Assembly (NCBI RefSeq): GCF_001040945.1
Contig: NZ_CP011930.1
Location: forward strand, 4,335,021 to 4,399,020
Reading direction: 5' to 3'
DNA length: 64,000 nt
Source: Herbaspirillum seropedicae
GTDB lineage: Bacteria; Pseudomonadota; Gammaproteobacteria; Burkholderiales; Burkholderiaceae_D
Part shown: piece after piece, positions 36,066 to 44,359 of the stretch
How the letters are laid out: the number at the start of each line of letters is the position of its first letter
How positions within the stretch are numbered: the stretch's first letter is position 1
Made by a program: the position numbers and the translations under genes
The notes under the pieces: generated by a model
What the model was told of the DNA's origin: nothing
The model's input: the letters and a program-made list of their open reading frames with translations, nothing else
The model's database searches: none

Positions 36066-37247
36066 ATGACTGCTTCTGCATCCTCACCCTGCATCACCGG
36101 CTGGCATCATTCCCAATTCGGCAAGCTCGACGGCATCGATCCGGAAGTGCTGATCGGCCAGGTCGCCAAGGCCGCCATCGAACACGCCGGGCTGCAACCG
36201 GAAGACATCGATTCGGTCCACGTCGGCACCTTCAATGCCGGCTTCCTGTACCAGGACTTCCCTTCTTCGCTGGTGCTCAACACCTTGCCGCAGCTGCGCT
36301 TCAAGCCGGCCACGCGCCTGGAGAACGCCTGCGCCACCGGTTCGGCGGCGATCCATTCGGGCTTGCAGGCGATCAAGGCCGGCGAGTCGAAACACGTATT
36401 GGTGATCGGCTTTGAAAAGATGACCGAGCTGGCCACGCCACAGGTGGGCGAGGTGCTGCTCAAGGCCTGCTATGCCAAGGAAGAGGCGGGCATCCCGGGC
36501 GGCTTTGCGGGTGTGTTCGGCAAGATCGCGCAGAGCTACTTCGATCGCTTCGGCGACCAGTCCGATGCGCTGGCCATGATCGCGGCCAAGAACCACAAGA
36601 ACGGCATGGTCAATCCCTATGCCCACATGCGCAAGGATTTCGGTTTCGAGTTCTGCCGCAATGTCTCCGACAAGAATCCCTATGTGGCCGGCCCGCTCAA
36701 GCGTACCGATTGCTCGCTCATCTCCGATGGGGCCGCCGCGCTGGTGATCAGCGCCGCCGATGTGGCCAAGGCGATGCCGCGCGCCGTGCAATTCCGCGCA
36801 GCGGTCCACGTCAATGATTTCCTGCCACTGTCGCGCCGCGATCCGACCCGCTTCGAAGCGGCCGAGCTGGCCTGGAAGAAAGCGCTGGGCGACGCCAGCC
36901 TTACCCTGAATGATCTCTCCCTGGTGGAGACCCACGACTGCTTCACCGTGGCCGAGCTGCTGGAATACGAAGCCATGGGCCTGGCTCCGCACGGTCAGGG
37001 CGCGCGCGTGATCGCCGAAGGCATCACCGCCAAGGATGGCAAGCTGCCGGTCAATCCGTCCGGCGGACTGAAGTCCAAGGGGCATCCGGTGGGCGCTACC
37101 GGCGTGTCGATGCACGTGATGGCGGCCATGCAGGCGGCCCATGATGCGGGCGACATGCAGATCGCCAATGCGCGCTATGCGGGCGTATTCAACATGGGCG
37201 GCGCGGCGGTGGCCAACTATGTGAGCATTCTGGAGCGGGTGAACTGA
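36066..37247 (+). CDS. Thiolase (SCP-x/acetyl-CoA acetyltransferase-like)
   Basis: 393 aa from ATG 36066; the frame runs open back to 35724 through non-coding sequence. Active-site Cys89 in ENACATGSAAIHSG, HDCF (about 294), and the GHPVGATG motif near residue 350. Overall pattern is that of the lipid-transfer-protein/SCP-x thiolase branch, which often partners a DUF35 protein; none is present here. First gene of the rightward operon; probably cleaves a 3-ketoacyl-CoA. Confidence 0.9.
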   Translation: MTASASSPCITGWHHSQFGKLDGIDPEVLIGQVAKAAIEHAGLQPEDIDSVHVGTFNAGFLYQDFPSSLVLNTLPQLRFKPATRLENACATGSAAIHSGLQAIKAGESKHVLVIGFEKMTELATPQVGEVLLKACYAKEEAGIPGGFAGVFGKIAQSYFDRFGDQSDALAMIAAKNHKNGMVNPYAHMRKDFGFEFCRNVSDKNPYVAGPLKRTDCSLISDGAAALVISAADVAKAMPRAVQFRAAVHVNDFLPLSRRDPTRFEAAELAWKKALGDASLTLNDLSLVETHDCFTVAELLEYEAMGLAPHGQGARVIAEGITAKDGKLPVNPSGGLKSKGHPVGATGVSMHVMAAMQAAHDAGDMQIANARYAGVFNMGGAAVANYVSILERVN

Positions 37248-37282
37248 TTGCCGCTGCGCTCAGTAAGCTGATGCCTTGCTTT

Positions 37283-37329
37283 CCGTTCGACCTGAGTAGG
37301 CCTTGCAAAGGTCTACCCGGTCCGAACGG
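37283..37329. repeat. Short copy of the dispersed palindromic repeat
   Basis: CCGTTCGACCTGAGTAG at the left and CTACCCGGTCCGAACGG at the right form imperfect inverted arms around ccttgcaaag-like loop sequence. The ends match those of the elements at 40093 and 47093. Lies just after the thiolase stop. Confidence 0.65.
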
Positions 37330-37403
37330 GCTTGAGAAGATCAATAAGAAAAACAAAAAGCAGCACGCCAATTTCCATTAGAAAAATCGGGACGAGTGAG
37401 ACG

Positions 37404-39002
37404 ATGTTAAGCAAAGTCATGAACCTGGGCCGCCTGCTGTCGGATGTGGCGCGCCGTTTTCCGGATGAACCGGGACTGATCCTGGCGCAAGGCGCCGCCG
37501 ATGGCAGCGACCGCCTGATCCCCTGGCGCGAGATCAATGCCCGCGTCGATGCGCTGGCCCACGCGCTGACCCGGCGCGGCGTGAAAAAGGGCGACAAGAT
37601 GCTGGTCCACTCGCGCAACAACCAGCAGATCTTCGAGAGCGCCTGGGCCGCCTTCAAGATGGGCGTGGTCTGGGTGCCGACCAATTTCCGCATCACGCCG
37701 CCCGAGGCCGCCTATCTCGGCCAGTCCAGCGGCGCTTGCGTGATGCTGTATGACCGTGGTTTCGCGCAGTATGTCGATGCCGTCAAGGCCGCCTCGCCCG
37801 CATTGGAACATGTGGTGGCGCTGGCCGATGCGCGCGCCGGCGAACTGGATTACGAAGCGCTGGTGCGTGAAGGCAGCGGCGCGGCCTTCCGCGAAGCCGA
37901 AGTCGATTACGACGATCCGCTCTGGTTCTTCTACACCTCCGGCACCACCGGTCATCCCAAGGCGGGCATGCTCTCGCATGGGCAGATGGCCTTCGTGGTC
38001 ACCAATCATCTAGCTGATCTCATGCCGGGCCTGACGCATCAGTCGCGCTCGCTGGTGGTGGCGCCGCTGTCGCACGGCGCGGGCGTGCATGCGGTCATCA
38101 ATACCGCGCGCGGCGCGGCCAGCATCCTGCTCTCTTCCGAGCGGCTGGTGGTGGAGGAAGCCTGGCAGCTGGTCGAGAAATACCGGGTGGACAACCTGTT
38201 CACCGTGCCCACCATCGTCAAGATCCTGGTCGAGGATGAGTCGGTGGATCGCTATGACCACAGCTCGCTGAAACACGTGATCTACGCCGGCGCGCCCATG
38301 TATCGCGCCGACCAGGTCTATGCCTTGAAGAAGCTGGGCAAGGTGCTGGTGCAGTACTACGGCCTGGGCGAGGTGACCGGCAACATTACCTTCCTGCCGC
38401 CCTATCTGCACTTCGAGGATGACGCCCATCCGCAGGCGCGCGTGGGCACTTGCGGCATGCCGCGCACTGGCATGCAGATCGCCATCCTCAACGACGATGG
38501 CCAGGAACTGGCGCCCTTCGAGACCGGCGAGATCTGCGTGCGCGGACCGGCGGTGTTCATGGGCTACCACAACAATCCCGAGGCCAATGCCAAGGCCTTC
38601 AAGCATGACTGGTTCCACACCGGCGACCTCGGACATGTGGACCAGGATGGCTTCCTCTACATCACGGGGCGCTCATCCGACATGTACATCTCGGGCGGCT
38701 CCAACGTCTATCCGCGCGAGATCGAGGAAGCCCTGCTGACGCACCCGGCGGTGTCGGAGGTGGCGGTGCTGGGCGTGCCCGATCCCAAGTGGGGCGAGAG
38801 CGGACTGGCGGTGATCGTCTGCAAGGCCGGGCAGCAGGTCGACGGCGAGGCCCTGCTGGCGCATCTGGAGTCGCGTATCGGCAAGTACAAGTGGCCGCGC
38901 CGCTTCATCTACTGGGACAGCATGCCCAAGTCGGGTTACGGCAAGATCGTCAAGAAACAGATCAAGGCGCTGCTGGAAGAGCAAGGCGAATATCGCCTAT
39001 GA
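37404..39002 (+). CDS. Acyl-CoA ligase (AMP-binding family)
   Basis: 532 aa from ATG 37404 (MLSKVMNLG); ATG 37419 is an alternative. ANL-family motifs: FFYTSGTTGHPKAG (P-loop), YYGLGEVTG, HTGDLGHVDQDGFLYITGR, ISGGSNVYPREIEE, and the catalytic Lys in GYGKIVKKQ at the C-terminus. Activates a carboxylic acid to its CoA thioester via an adenylate. It would feed the neighbouring thiolase. Its stop overlaps the next ATG by 4 nt. Confidence 0.93.
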   Translation: MLSKVMNLGRLLSDVARRFPDEPGLILAQGAADGSDRLIPWREINARVDALAHALTRRGVKKGDKMLVHSRNNQQIFESAWAAFKMGVVWVPTNFRITPPEAAYLGQSSGACVMLYDRGFAQYVDAVKAASPALEHVVALADARAGELDYEALVREGSGAAFREAEVDYDDPLWFFYTSGTTGHPKAGMLSHGQMAFVVTNHLADLMPGLTHQSRSLVVAPLSHGAGVHAVINTARGAASILLSSERLVVEEAWQLVEKYRVDNLFTVPTIVKILVEDESVDRYDHSSLKHVIYAGAPMYRADQVYALKKLGKVLVQYYGLGEVTGNITFLPPYLHFEDDAHPQARVGTCGMPRTGMQIAILNDDGQELAPFETGEICVRGPAVFMGYHNNPEANAKAFKHDWFHTGDLGHVDQDGFLYITGRSSDMYISGGSNVYPREIEEALLTHPAVSEVAVLGVPDPKWGESGLAVIVCKAGQQVDGEALLAHLESRIGKYKWPRRFIYWDSMPKSGYGKIVKKQIKALLEEQGEYRL

Positions 39003-39568
39003 AACTCTCCAGCAGACCAGGCCCCTCCATGGCCAGCGCCGGCTTCCTCGAAGTGCGCAAATTCCTGCATGCAGGCCAGCCGAGCTATCCGCGCACGCTG
39101 GACCTGGAGGCCGATCCGGCCGAGGAATTGCGCATCACGCTGCAAGCCGGCACGCTGGTCGGCCCGGCCTTGCGGCGGGTGCTGGCGCGCTATGGCCAGC
39201 GCGGCGGTGTGGGCCGCTTGTGTGGCGGGACCGCGCGGCGCCTGCATTACCACCGCATCGAACAGACCGGCGACGCCAGCCGGCCCTATGACTATGGACC
39301 ACCGCACGTGCTGGAAGGCGTCATCAGCTTCGTGACGGGCGCCATCACCATCGGCCAGAACGCCGATGGAAAGGTTCTACTGCATTGCCACTCAGGTTTC
39401 ATCGATGGCGATGGCACGCTGCATGGCGGCCATCTGCTGCTCGACACGGTGGAGGTGGGCGACGATCCGCTCATCCTGCGCCTGTGCCTGTTCTCTCGCA
39501 GCGCCTTCGTCGTCAACAGCGATGAAGAGACGCACTTCAGTCTATTGCATCCGACACCCATGGAATGA
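38999..39568 (+). CDS. PPC/DUF296 domain protein 1 (intact metal motif)
   Basis: 189 aa from the ATGA overlap with the ligase gene; the open frame back to 38789 is the ligase antiphase. After an 80-residue N-terminal part (FLEVRKFLHAG) the C-terminal half is a PPC/DUF296-like fold: VLEGVISFVTGAI, LLHCHSGFIDGDG and LHGGHLL, keeping the HxH and GGH positions that I recall as metal-binding in this family. Biochemical role unknown. The tight coupling to acyl-CoA genes suggests a function in the same pathway. Confidence 0.7.
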   Translation: MKLSSRPGPSMASAGFLEVRKFLHAGQPSYPRTLDLEADPAEELRITLQAGTLVGPALRRVLARYGQRGGVGRLCGGTARRLHYHRIEQTGDASRPYDYGPPHVLEGVISFVTGAITIGQNADGKVLLHCHSGFIDGDGTLHGGHLLLDTVEVGDDPLILRLCLFSRSAFVVNSDEETHFSLLHPTPME

Positions 39569-40023
39569 TGATGACGCTCCCCGCCCATGACAGCGATTTC
39601 CTCGACGACCACATCCACGTAGAACAGGGCCAGCTCGGCAAGCTGGTGATGGCCCGGCTCAAACCCAACCAGGACCTGACCGAAAGCGTGGAAGCGCTGT
39701 GCCGCCAGCACGGCATGGACAAGGCCATCGTGCGCGGCGCCATCGGCAGCCTCATCGACGCCCATCTGCAATACGCCACGCCGACCGGCCTGCGCGAGAT
39801 GGAGGTCAACGGCCCCGGTGTGGAAATCCTCAATGTCTTCGGCGAGATCGGCTTTGCCGATGGTCCGGCCAGCGCGCATCCGCTGCAGGGCGTGGTGGCC
39901 GATACCGAGGGCCGCATCTTTGCCGGGCGCTTCGTGCGCGGGGCCAATCTCTCTTTCATCACCATCGAGATCACCTTGCAGGAATGGATTGCGGTCAAGC
40001 AATCCGAGCCGCTGCCGGCCTGA
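39565..40023 (+). CDS. PPC/DUF296 domain protein 2 (degenerate metal motif)
   Basis: 152 aa (starts possible at 39565, 39568 or 39571; the first overlaps the previous stop as ATGA). PPC/DUF296 fold: QDLTESVEALCRQHGMDKAIVRGAIGS, VEILNVFGEIG, SAHPLQGVVADTEGRIFAGRFV. The usual GGH is replaced by AGR, so the metal triad looks broken compared with its neighbour. The pair may form a heteromer with one active and one structural subunit. Last gene of the operon. Confidence 0.75.
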   Translation: MMMTLPAHDSDFLDDHIHVEQGQLGKLVMARLKPNQDLTESVEALCRQHGMDKAIVRGAIGSLIDAHLQYATPTGLREMEVNGPGVEILNVFGEIGFADGPASAHPLQGVVADTEGRIFAGRFVRGANLSFITIEITLQEWIAVKQSEPLPA

Positions 40024-40044
40024 TCCTGCGGTACTCGTCAGGCT

Positions 40045-40092
40045 CCCGTTCGGCCTCACCCGCCACGGCCCGTTCGGCCTCACCCGCCACGC
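40045..40092. repeat. Two tandem 24-bp repeats
   Basis: Two units starting CCCGTTCGGCCTCACC and ending CCGCCACGG or CCGCCACGC, abutting the larger palindromic element whose left end CCCGTTCGGCCTGAG is the same word. They look like partial reiterations of the element's end. Confidence 0.75.
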
Positions 40093-40206
40093 CCCGTTCG
40101 GCCTGAGTAGGGCCGACAGGCCCGTATCGAAGGCAGCGCGCTGGCGGCTGCGCATTTGCATGCACGTCTTCGATACGCGGCTGCGCCGCTACTCAGTCCG
40201 AACGGG
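40093..40206. repeat. Dispersed palindromic element, full copy
   Basis: Left arm CCCGTTCGGCCTGAGTAG (40093-40110) and right arm CTACTCAGTCCGAACGGG (40189-40206) pair at 17 of 18. An inner pair CGTATCGAAG (40123-40132) / CTTCGATACG (40168-40177) forms a second stem. It follows the last gene of the thiolase operon. Flanked at right by two imperfect copies of ggtggNgggtcgctttgga. Confidence 0.8.
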
Positions 40207-40288
40207 TGGTGGGTCGCTTTGGAAAGACGAACTGGTGGCGGGTCGCTTTGGAACGGCAAGCGAACGACAGTGATCCCCTCGCCAGAAT

Positions 40289-40323
40289 GAAAAATGCCGC
40301 CCGGCTCATCACCGGGCGGCATT
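40289..40323 (-). terminator. Terminator of the symporter gene
   Basis: AATGCCGCCCGG (40293-40304) pairs perfectly with CCGGGCGGCATT (40312-40323); the minus-strand exit has a T-run. Lies 28 bp after the symporter stop. Confidence 0.85.
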
Positions 40324-40350
40324 GTTCAACGCTTGAACTGAGTACCGAAA

Positions 40351-41646
40351 TCAGGCTTCGGTATGCAGCTTGGCTTCGGCTTCCTGTTCGATCTCGACTT
40401 CGGCGCGGGCCGCTTCTTCTTCGGTCATCAGGCCGCCTTCCCACTTGGCCACCACGGCCGAAGCGATCGAGTTGCCCACCGCATTGGTGGCCGAACGACC
40501 CATGTCGAGGAAGGTATCGATGCCCAGGATCACCAGGAGGCCCGCTTCCGGAATGTTGAACTGGTGCAGCGTCGCGGCGATCACCACCAGGGAAGCGCGC
40601 GGCACGCCGGCAATGCCCTTGGAGGTCAGCATCAGCACCAGCATCATGGTGATCTGGGTGGAGATGGGCATGTGGATGCCATAGGCCTGCGCAATGAACA
40701 GCGTAGCGAAGGTGCAGTAGATCATCGAACCGTCGAGGTTGAAGGAATACCCCATCGGCATGACGAAGCTGGAGATCTTGCGCTTGACGCCAAAGCGGTC
40801 CAGCGCATCGAGCAGCTTGGGATAGGCCGCTTCCGAGCTGGCCGTCGCAAAGGCCAGCAGGAAGGCTTCCTTGATCAGGGCCAGCAGGTGGAAGATGCGC
40901 TTCTTCAGGAAGATGAAGCCCACCGCGATCAGGATCACCCACAGCAGCACCAGCGAGAAGTAGAAGTCACGCATGAACACGGCGAAGCTGACCAGGATCT
41001 CCAGGCCATTGACCGCGACCGTCGCAGCCATCGCGGCGAACACCGCCACCGGGGCGAACTTCATGACGTAGACGGTGATCTTCAGCATGGTGTGCGAGAG
41101 GTCATCGATGACCGCCAGCAGGTGCTTGCCGCGCTCGCCCAGCGAGGCCAGGGCGATGCCGAAGAACATGGAGAACACCACCACCTGCAGCACTTCATTC
41201 TGCGCCATGGCTTCGACGATGGACTTGGGCACCAGGTGGTTGAAGAATTCCTTGACCGTGAACTTGCTGGTGGCCAGACCGGCGCCGGCAGCGTCCGGCG
41301 AGGGCAGCGCCACGCCCGCACCCGGTTGCAGCAGGTTGGCCATGATCATGCCCAGCGCCAGCGACACCAGCGAGGCGATGAAGAACCAGGCCAGCGACTT
41401 GCCGAAGATGCGGCCCACCGACTTGGCGTCCCCCATGTGGGCGATGCCGACCACCAGGGTCGAGAACACCAGCGGTGCGATGACCATCTTGATGAGGCGC
41501 AGGAACAGGTCCGAGGCGATCGAGATGTAGCCGGCCAGCTCCTTGGCCTGGGCCTTGTCGTTGTGGCTGAAAATGAGATAACCGACCAGGATGCCCAGCA
41601 GCATGGCTGCAAAGATGTAGGCGGCTTGTGGAATGCGTTTCTTCAT
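40351..41646 (-). CDS. Dicarboxylate/amino-acid:cation symporter (SDF family)
   Basis: 431 aa from ATG 41646 (MKKRIPQAAY); the frame extends 11 codons upstream without need. SDF-family features: IKMVIAPLVFSTLVVGIAHMGD, the re-entrant serine-rich loop ATASSEAAYPKLL, SFNLDGSMIY and the substrate-binding DTFLDMGRSATNAVGNSIAS. Imports C4-dicarboxylates or glutamate/aspartate with protons or sodium. Close to glcDEF but separately terminated. Confidence 0.92.
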   Translation of the reverse strand: MKKRIPQAAYIFAAMLLGILVGYLIFSHNDKAQAKELAGYISIASDLFLRLIKMVIAPLVFSTLVVGIAHMGDAKSVGRIFGKSLAWFFIASLVSLALGMIMANLLQPGAGVALPSPDAAGAGLATSKFTVKEFFNHLVPKSIVEAMAQNEVLQVVVFSMFFGIALASLGERGKHLLAVIDDLSHTMLKITVYVMKFAPVAVFAAMAATVAVNGLEILVSFAVFMRDFYFSLVLLWVILIAVGFIFLKKRIFHLLALIKEAFLLAFATASSEAAYPKLLDALDRFGVKRKISSFVMPMGYSFNLDGSMIYCTFATLFIAQAYGIHMPISTQITMMLVLMLTSKGIAGVPRASLVVIAATLHQFNIPEAGLLVILGIDTFLDMGRSATNAVGNSIASAVVAKWEGGLMTEEEAARAEVEIEQEAEAKLHTEA

Positions 41647-41766
41647 GTGTTCTCCTGCCCTCGCTCGCCATCGGCGCATGCGCCGGTGAGAGGACGATGA
41701 TGTGGCTTGCGGATGACGTCGGCCGGTGCAAAAGACAGGGACGCCGGTGCTATGGATTATCGGTAT

Positions 41767-41806
41767 TGGTCCGTTTCTGATGAGAAACTAGGACCGGTTT
41801 TTTCCC
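41767..41806 (+). terminator. Orphan hairpin plus T-run upstream of the symporter gene
   Basis: ggtcc-gtttct-gatg-agaaac-ta-ggacc hairpin followed by six T residues on the plus strand. No plus-strand gene lies upstream, so it is either the end of a small untranslated RNA divergent from the symporter, or a coincidental structure in its 5' leader. Confidence 0.35.
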
Positions 41807-41910
41807 GTCAAGCGGAAAAAAGCACGAAGCTTATTGACTTATGCCCCCTGCCGTCAAGCCGCTTCGAAAAAATAGGGTCAAAATGCCTCTAGTGTGAACA
41901 AAATGCTCAC

Positions 41911-41934
41911 AAAAAAGCCCCGCAAAGCGGGGCT
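41911..41934 (-). terminator. Terminator of the glcDEF operon
   Basis: AGCCCCGC / GCGGGGCT stem with a 3-nt loop, followed on the minus strand by a T6 run. Lies about 75 bp after the glcF stop. Confidence 0.85.
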
Positions 41935-42007
41935 GGTGTTGTGTTGCGAGAAACTTTGGCGCTTTCCCGGAGGCCGGATGCGGCCTGGTCAGCTCGTCAG
42001 CAAATCG

Positions 42008-43252
42008 TCAGGAAGGCGCTTGCAGAGCGGCGTCCAGCAATTCGATCCAGTGCCGCACGGGCGTGTCGGTGCCAGATTGCAGATGCGTGACGCAACCGAT
42101 GTTGCCGGTGACGATCATGTCGGGATCGGTGGCCTGCAGCTTGCTGATCTTGTTGTCGCGCAGGCGATAGGACAGCTCCGGTTGCAGGATCGAATAGGTG
42201 CCGGCCGAGCCGCAGCAGAGGTGACTGTCGGCGCACAGTTGCACATCCACGCCGGCCGCGCGCAGGATGCCCTCGACCTTGCCGCGGATCTTCTGGCCGT
42301 GCTGCAGCGTGCAGGGCGGGTGATAGGCCACGCGCTTGCCGTTGAAGTCCTTGAGCTTGTGCTTCAGCGCTTCTTCGAACTCGGGCAGGATTTCGCTGAT
42401 GTCGCGGGTCATGTGGGAGATGCGGCGCGCCTTTTCGGCATAGACCGGATCGTGCTGCAGCAGATGGCCATACTCCTTGACGGTGGAACCACAGCCGGAG
42501 GCATTCATGACAATGGTATCGGCGCGGATGCCATCGCGTCCCTCGATGTAGGGCCACCAGGCGTCGATGTTGCGGCGCATGTCTTCCAGCCCGCCCTCCT
42601 GGTCATTCATGTGATAGCGGATCGCGCCACAGCAGCCGGCCTTGGGCGGCGCGAACAATTGCACACCCAGCGCATCGAGCACGCGCGCGGTGGCGCTGTT
42701 GATGTTGGGGGACATCGAGGGCTGCACGCAACCTTCCAGATACAGCATCTGGCGCGCATGCGTGCGCGTGGGCCAGGCGCCCGCCTCCTGCGGCAGCGGC
42801 ACCTTGTTCTGCAACAGCTTGGGCAGCAGCGGACGCAACATCTGTCCGGCCTTCATGGCGGGACGGAAAATCCACTTGCGCGGCACCAGCTCCTTCAGGG
42901 CCGTGCGCATCACGCGCTGCGACAGCGGTCGCGGCACCTGTTCTTCCACCACCTTGCGGCCGATATCGACCAGGCGGCCATACTGCACGCCGGAGGGGCA
43001 AGTGGATTCGCAGTTGCGGCAGGTCAGGCAGCGGTCCAGGTGCGATTGCGTCGCGGCGGTGGCGGGCTTGCCTTCGAGCACCTGCTTGATGAGATAGATG
43101 CGGCCGCGCGGTCCATCCAGCTCGTCGCCCAGCAACTGGTAGGTGGGACAGGTGGCGGTACAGAAGCCGCAATGCACGCAGGAGCGCAGGATGCTGTCGG
43201 CTTCCTGGCCGGCCTGGGTGTTGCGGATGAAATCGGCTAAGTTGGTCTGCAT
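42008..43252 (-). CDS. glcF: Glycolate oxidase iron-sulfur subunit GlcF
   Basis: 414 aa. Two 4Fe-4S ferredoxin motifs, CVHCGFCTATCPTY (about 25-38) and CLTCRNCESTCPSG (about 75-88), then two CCG-type domains (GCCGAIRYHM and LCCGSAGTYS). Transfers electrons from the GlcD/GlcE flavoproteins to the quinone pool. Last gene of glcDEF, 25 bp after glcE. Confidence 0.95.
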   Translation of the reverse strand: MQTNLADFIRNTQAGQEADSILRSCVHCGFCTATCPTYQLLGDELDGPRGRIYLIKQVLEGKPATAATQSHLDRCLTCRNCESTCPSGVQYGRLVDIGRKVVEEQVPRPLSQRVMRTALKELVPRKWIFRPAMKAGQMLRPLLPKLLQNKVPLPQEAGAWPTRTHARQMLYLEGCVQPSMSPNINSATARVLDALGVQLFAPPKAGCCGAIRYHMNDQEGGLEDMRRNIDAWWPYIEGRDGIRADTIVMNASGCGSTVKEYGHLLQHDPVYAEKARRISHMTRDISEILPEFEEALKHKLKDFNGKRVAYHPPCTLQHGQKIRGKVEGILRAAGVDVQLCADSHLCCGSAGTYSILQPELSYRLRDNKISKLQATDPDMIVTGNIGCVTHLQSGTDTPVRHWIELLDAALQAPS

Positions 43253-43277
43253 GATGATCGCTGGCTAGAGGGAGCGC

Positions 43278-44357
43278 TTACAAGCTGGCATACAGGCGGC
43301 CAGGGTTGAAGATGCCCTGGGGGTCGAACTGCTGCTTGAGGCGGCGATGGAGGGTTTCCACTGCGGGCTGCAAGGGATGGAAGACGCCAATGGCCTTGTC
43401 GCCGCCGCGATGCAGGCTGGCGTGACCGCCCACGGCCAGCGCGGCGGCGCGAATGGTGACGGCGTCCACATTGCCCTCTGGCCGCAGCCAGCGCTGCGCA
43501 CCGCCCCACTCGATCAGCTGGCGGCCCGGCAGGTCGATGGGTGCGGCCACCGAGGGCAGCGACAGCCGCCACAGCGGCGCTTCTGCATCGGCGAAGAAGG
43601 GATGGGTCTGCTCGCGCAGGTCGGTCCAGTAATCGTCAGGATTGCTTAACTCGGTGCCGCCCAGCTTGGCGATGGCTGAATCAACGGCGGCCTGCGCGCC
43701 CGACAGGCGGATCGTCAGCACATTGCCGACCCAGGCGCTGGCCACCAGCGGCAGCGGCTGGCCGGCGCTCTGGTTCAACAGGCGCAGTGCGCCTTCCTGG
43801 TTGATCTCGAAGACGCGGGTGCTGCTGGCGATGGGGCGCGGCAAGACCTTCAGCGACACCTCCAGGATCAGGCCCAGCGTGCCCAGCGACCCTGCCAGCA
43901 GGCGCGAGATATCGTAGCCGGCGACGTTCTTCATGACCTGTCCGCCGAAGTGCAGTGGCTCGCCCTGCGCATCCATCAGCACGGCGCCCAGCACGAAGTC
44001 ACGCACGGCCCCGGCACTGGCGCGAGCAGGCCCGGACAGGCCGGCAGCGACCATGCCGCCTACGGTGGCGGCGCCGCCAAAACTCGGCGGCTCCCAGGCC
44101 AGCATCTGGTTGTGCTGCGCCAGCGCAGCATCGATCTCGGAGAGCGGCGTACCGCAGCGGGCAGTGATGACCAGCTCGGTGGGCTCGTAATCGATGATGC
44201 CGCTATAGGCCCGCGTATCCAACAGCTCGCCGGACGGTGTCTGACCATACCAGTCCTTGGTGCCGCCGCCGCGGATCTGCAGGGGGCGGCCAGCCAGGAT
44301 GCGTTCGCGGAAGGAGGCCAGCACGGCGTCCAGGTCTTGTTGTGCTTGCTCTTGCAT
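43278..44357 (-). CDS. glcE: Glycolate oxidase FAD-binding subunit GlcE
   Basis: 359 aa from ATG 44357 (MQEQAQQDLDAVL); the longer frame to 44603 overlaps glcD and is a shadow. FAD_binding_4 PP-loop region QIRGGGTKDWYG, GGAATVGGMVAAGLSGPARAS and MKNVAGYDISRLLAGSLGTLG. Starts 2 nt after the glcD stop, so co-translated. Part of the GlcDEF complex oxidising glycolate (and D-lactate) to glyoxylate. Confidence 0.94.
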   Translation of the reverse strand: MQEQAQQDLDAVLASFRERILAGRPLQIRGGGTKDWYGQTPSGELLDTRAYSGIIDYEPTELVITARCGTPLSEIDAALAQHNQMLAWEPPSFGGAATVGGMVAAGLSGPARASAGAVRDFVLGAVLMDAQGEPLHFGGQVMKNVAGYDISRLLAGSLGTLGLILEVSLKVLPRPIASSTRVFEINQEGALRLLNQSAGQPLPLVASAWVGNVLTIRLSGAQAAVDSAIAKLGGTELSNPDDYWTDLREQTHPFFADAEAPLWRLSLPSVAAPIDLPGRQLIEWGGAQRWLRPEGNVDAVTIRAAALAVGGHASLHRGGDKAIGVFHPLQPAVETLHRRLKQQFDPQGIFNPGRLYASL

Positions 44358-44359
44358 GG

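Larger units (their letters stand above)
41647..42007. other. 361-bp spacer between symporter and glcF
   Basis: No gene. Contains the symporter promoter (minus strand, two TTGACG words in GCTTGACGGCAG and GCTTGACGGGAA contexts near 41855 and 41805), a plus-strand hairpin with a T-run (41767-41806) and the glcF terminator (41911-41934). Confidence 0.5.

Noticed and set aside
40045..40260. Closely spaced repeats reminiscent of a CRISPR array
   Set aside because: Units are directly abutting, without spacers, and derive from the end of the palindromic element; no cas genes.
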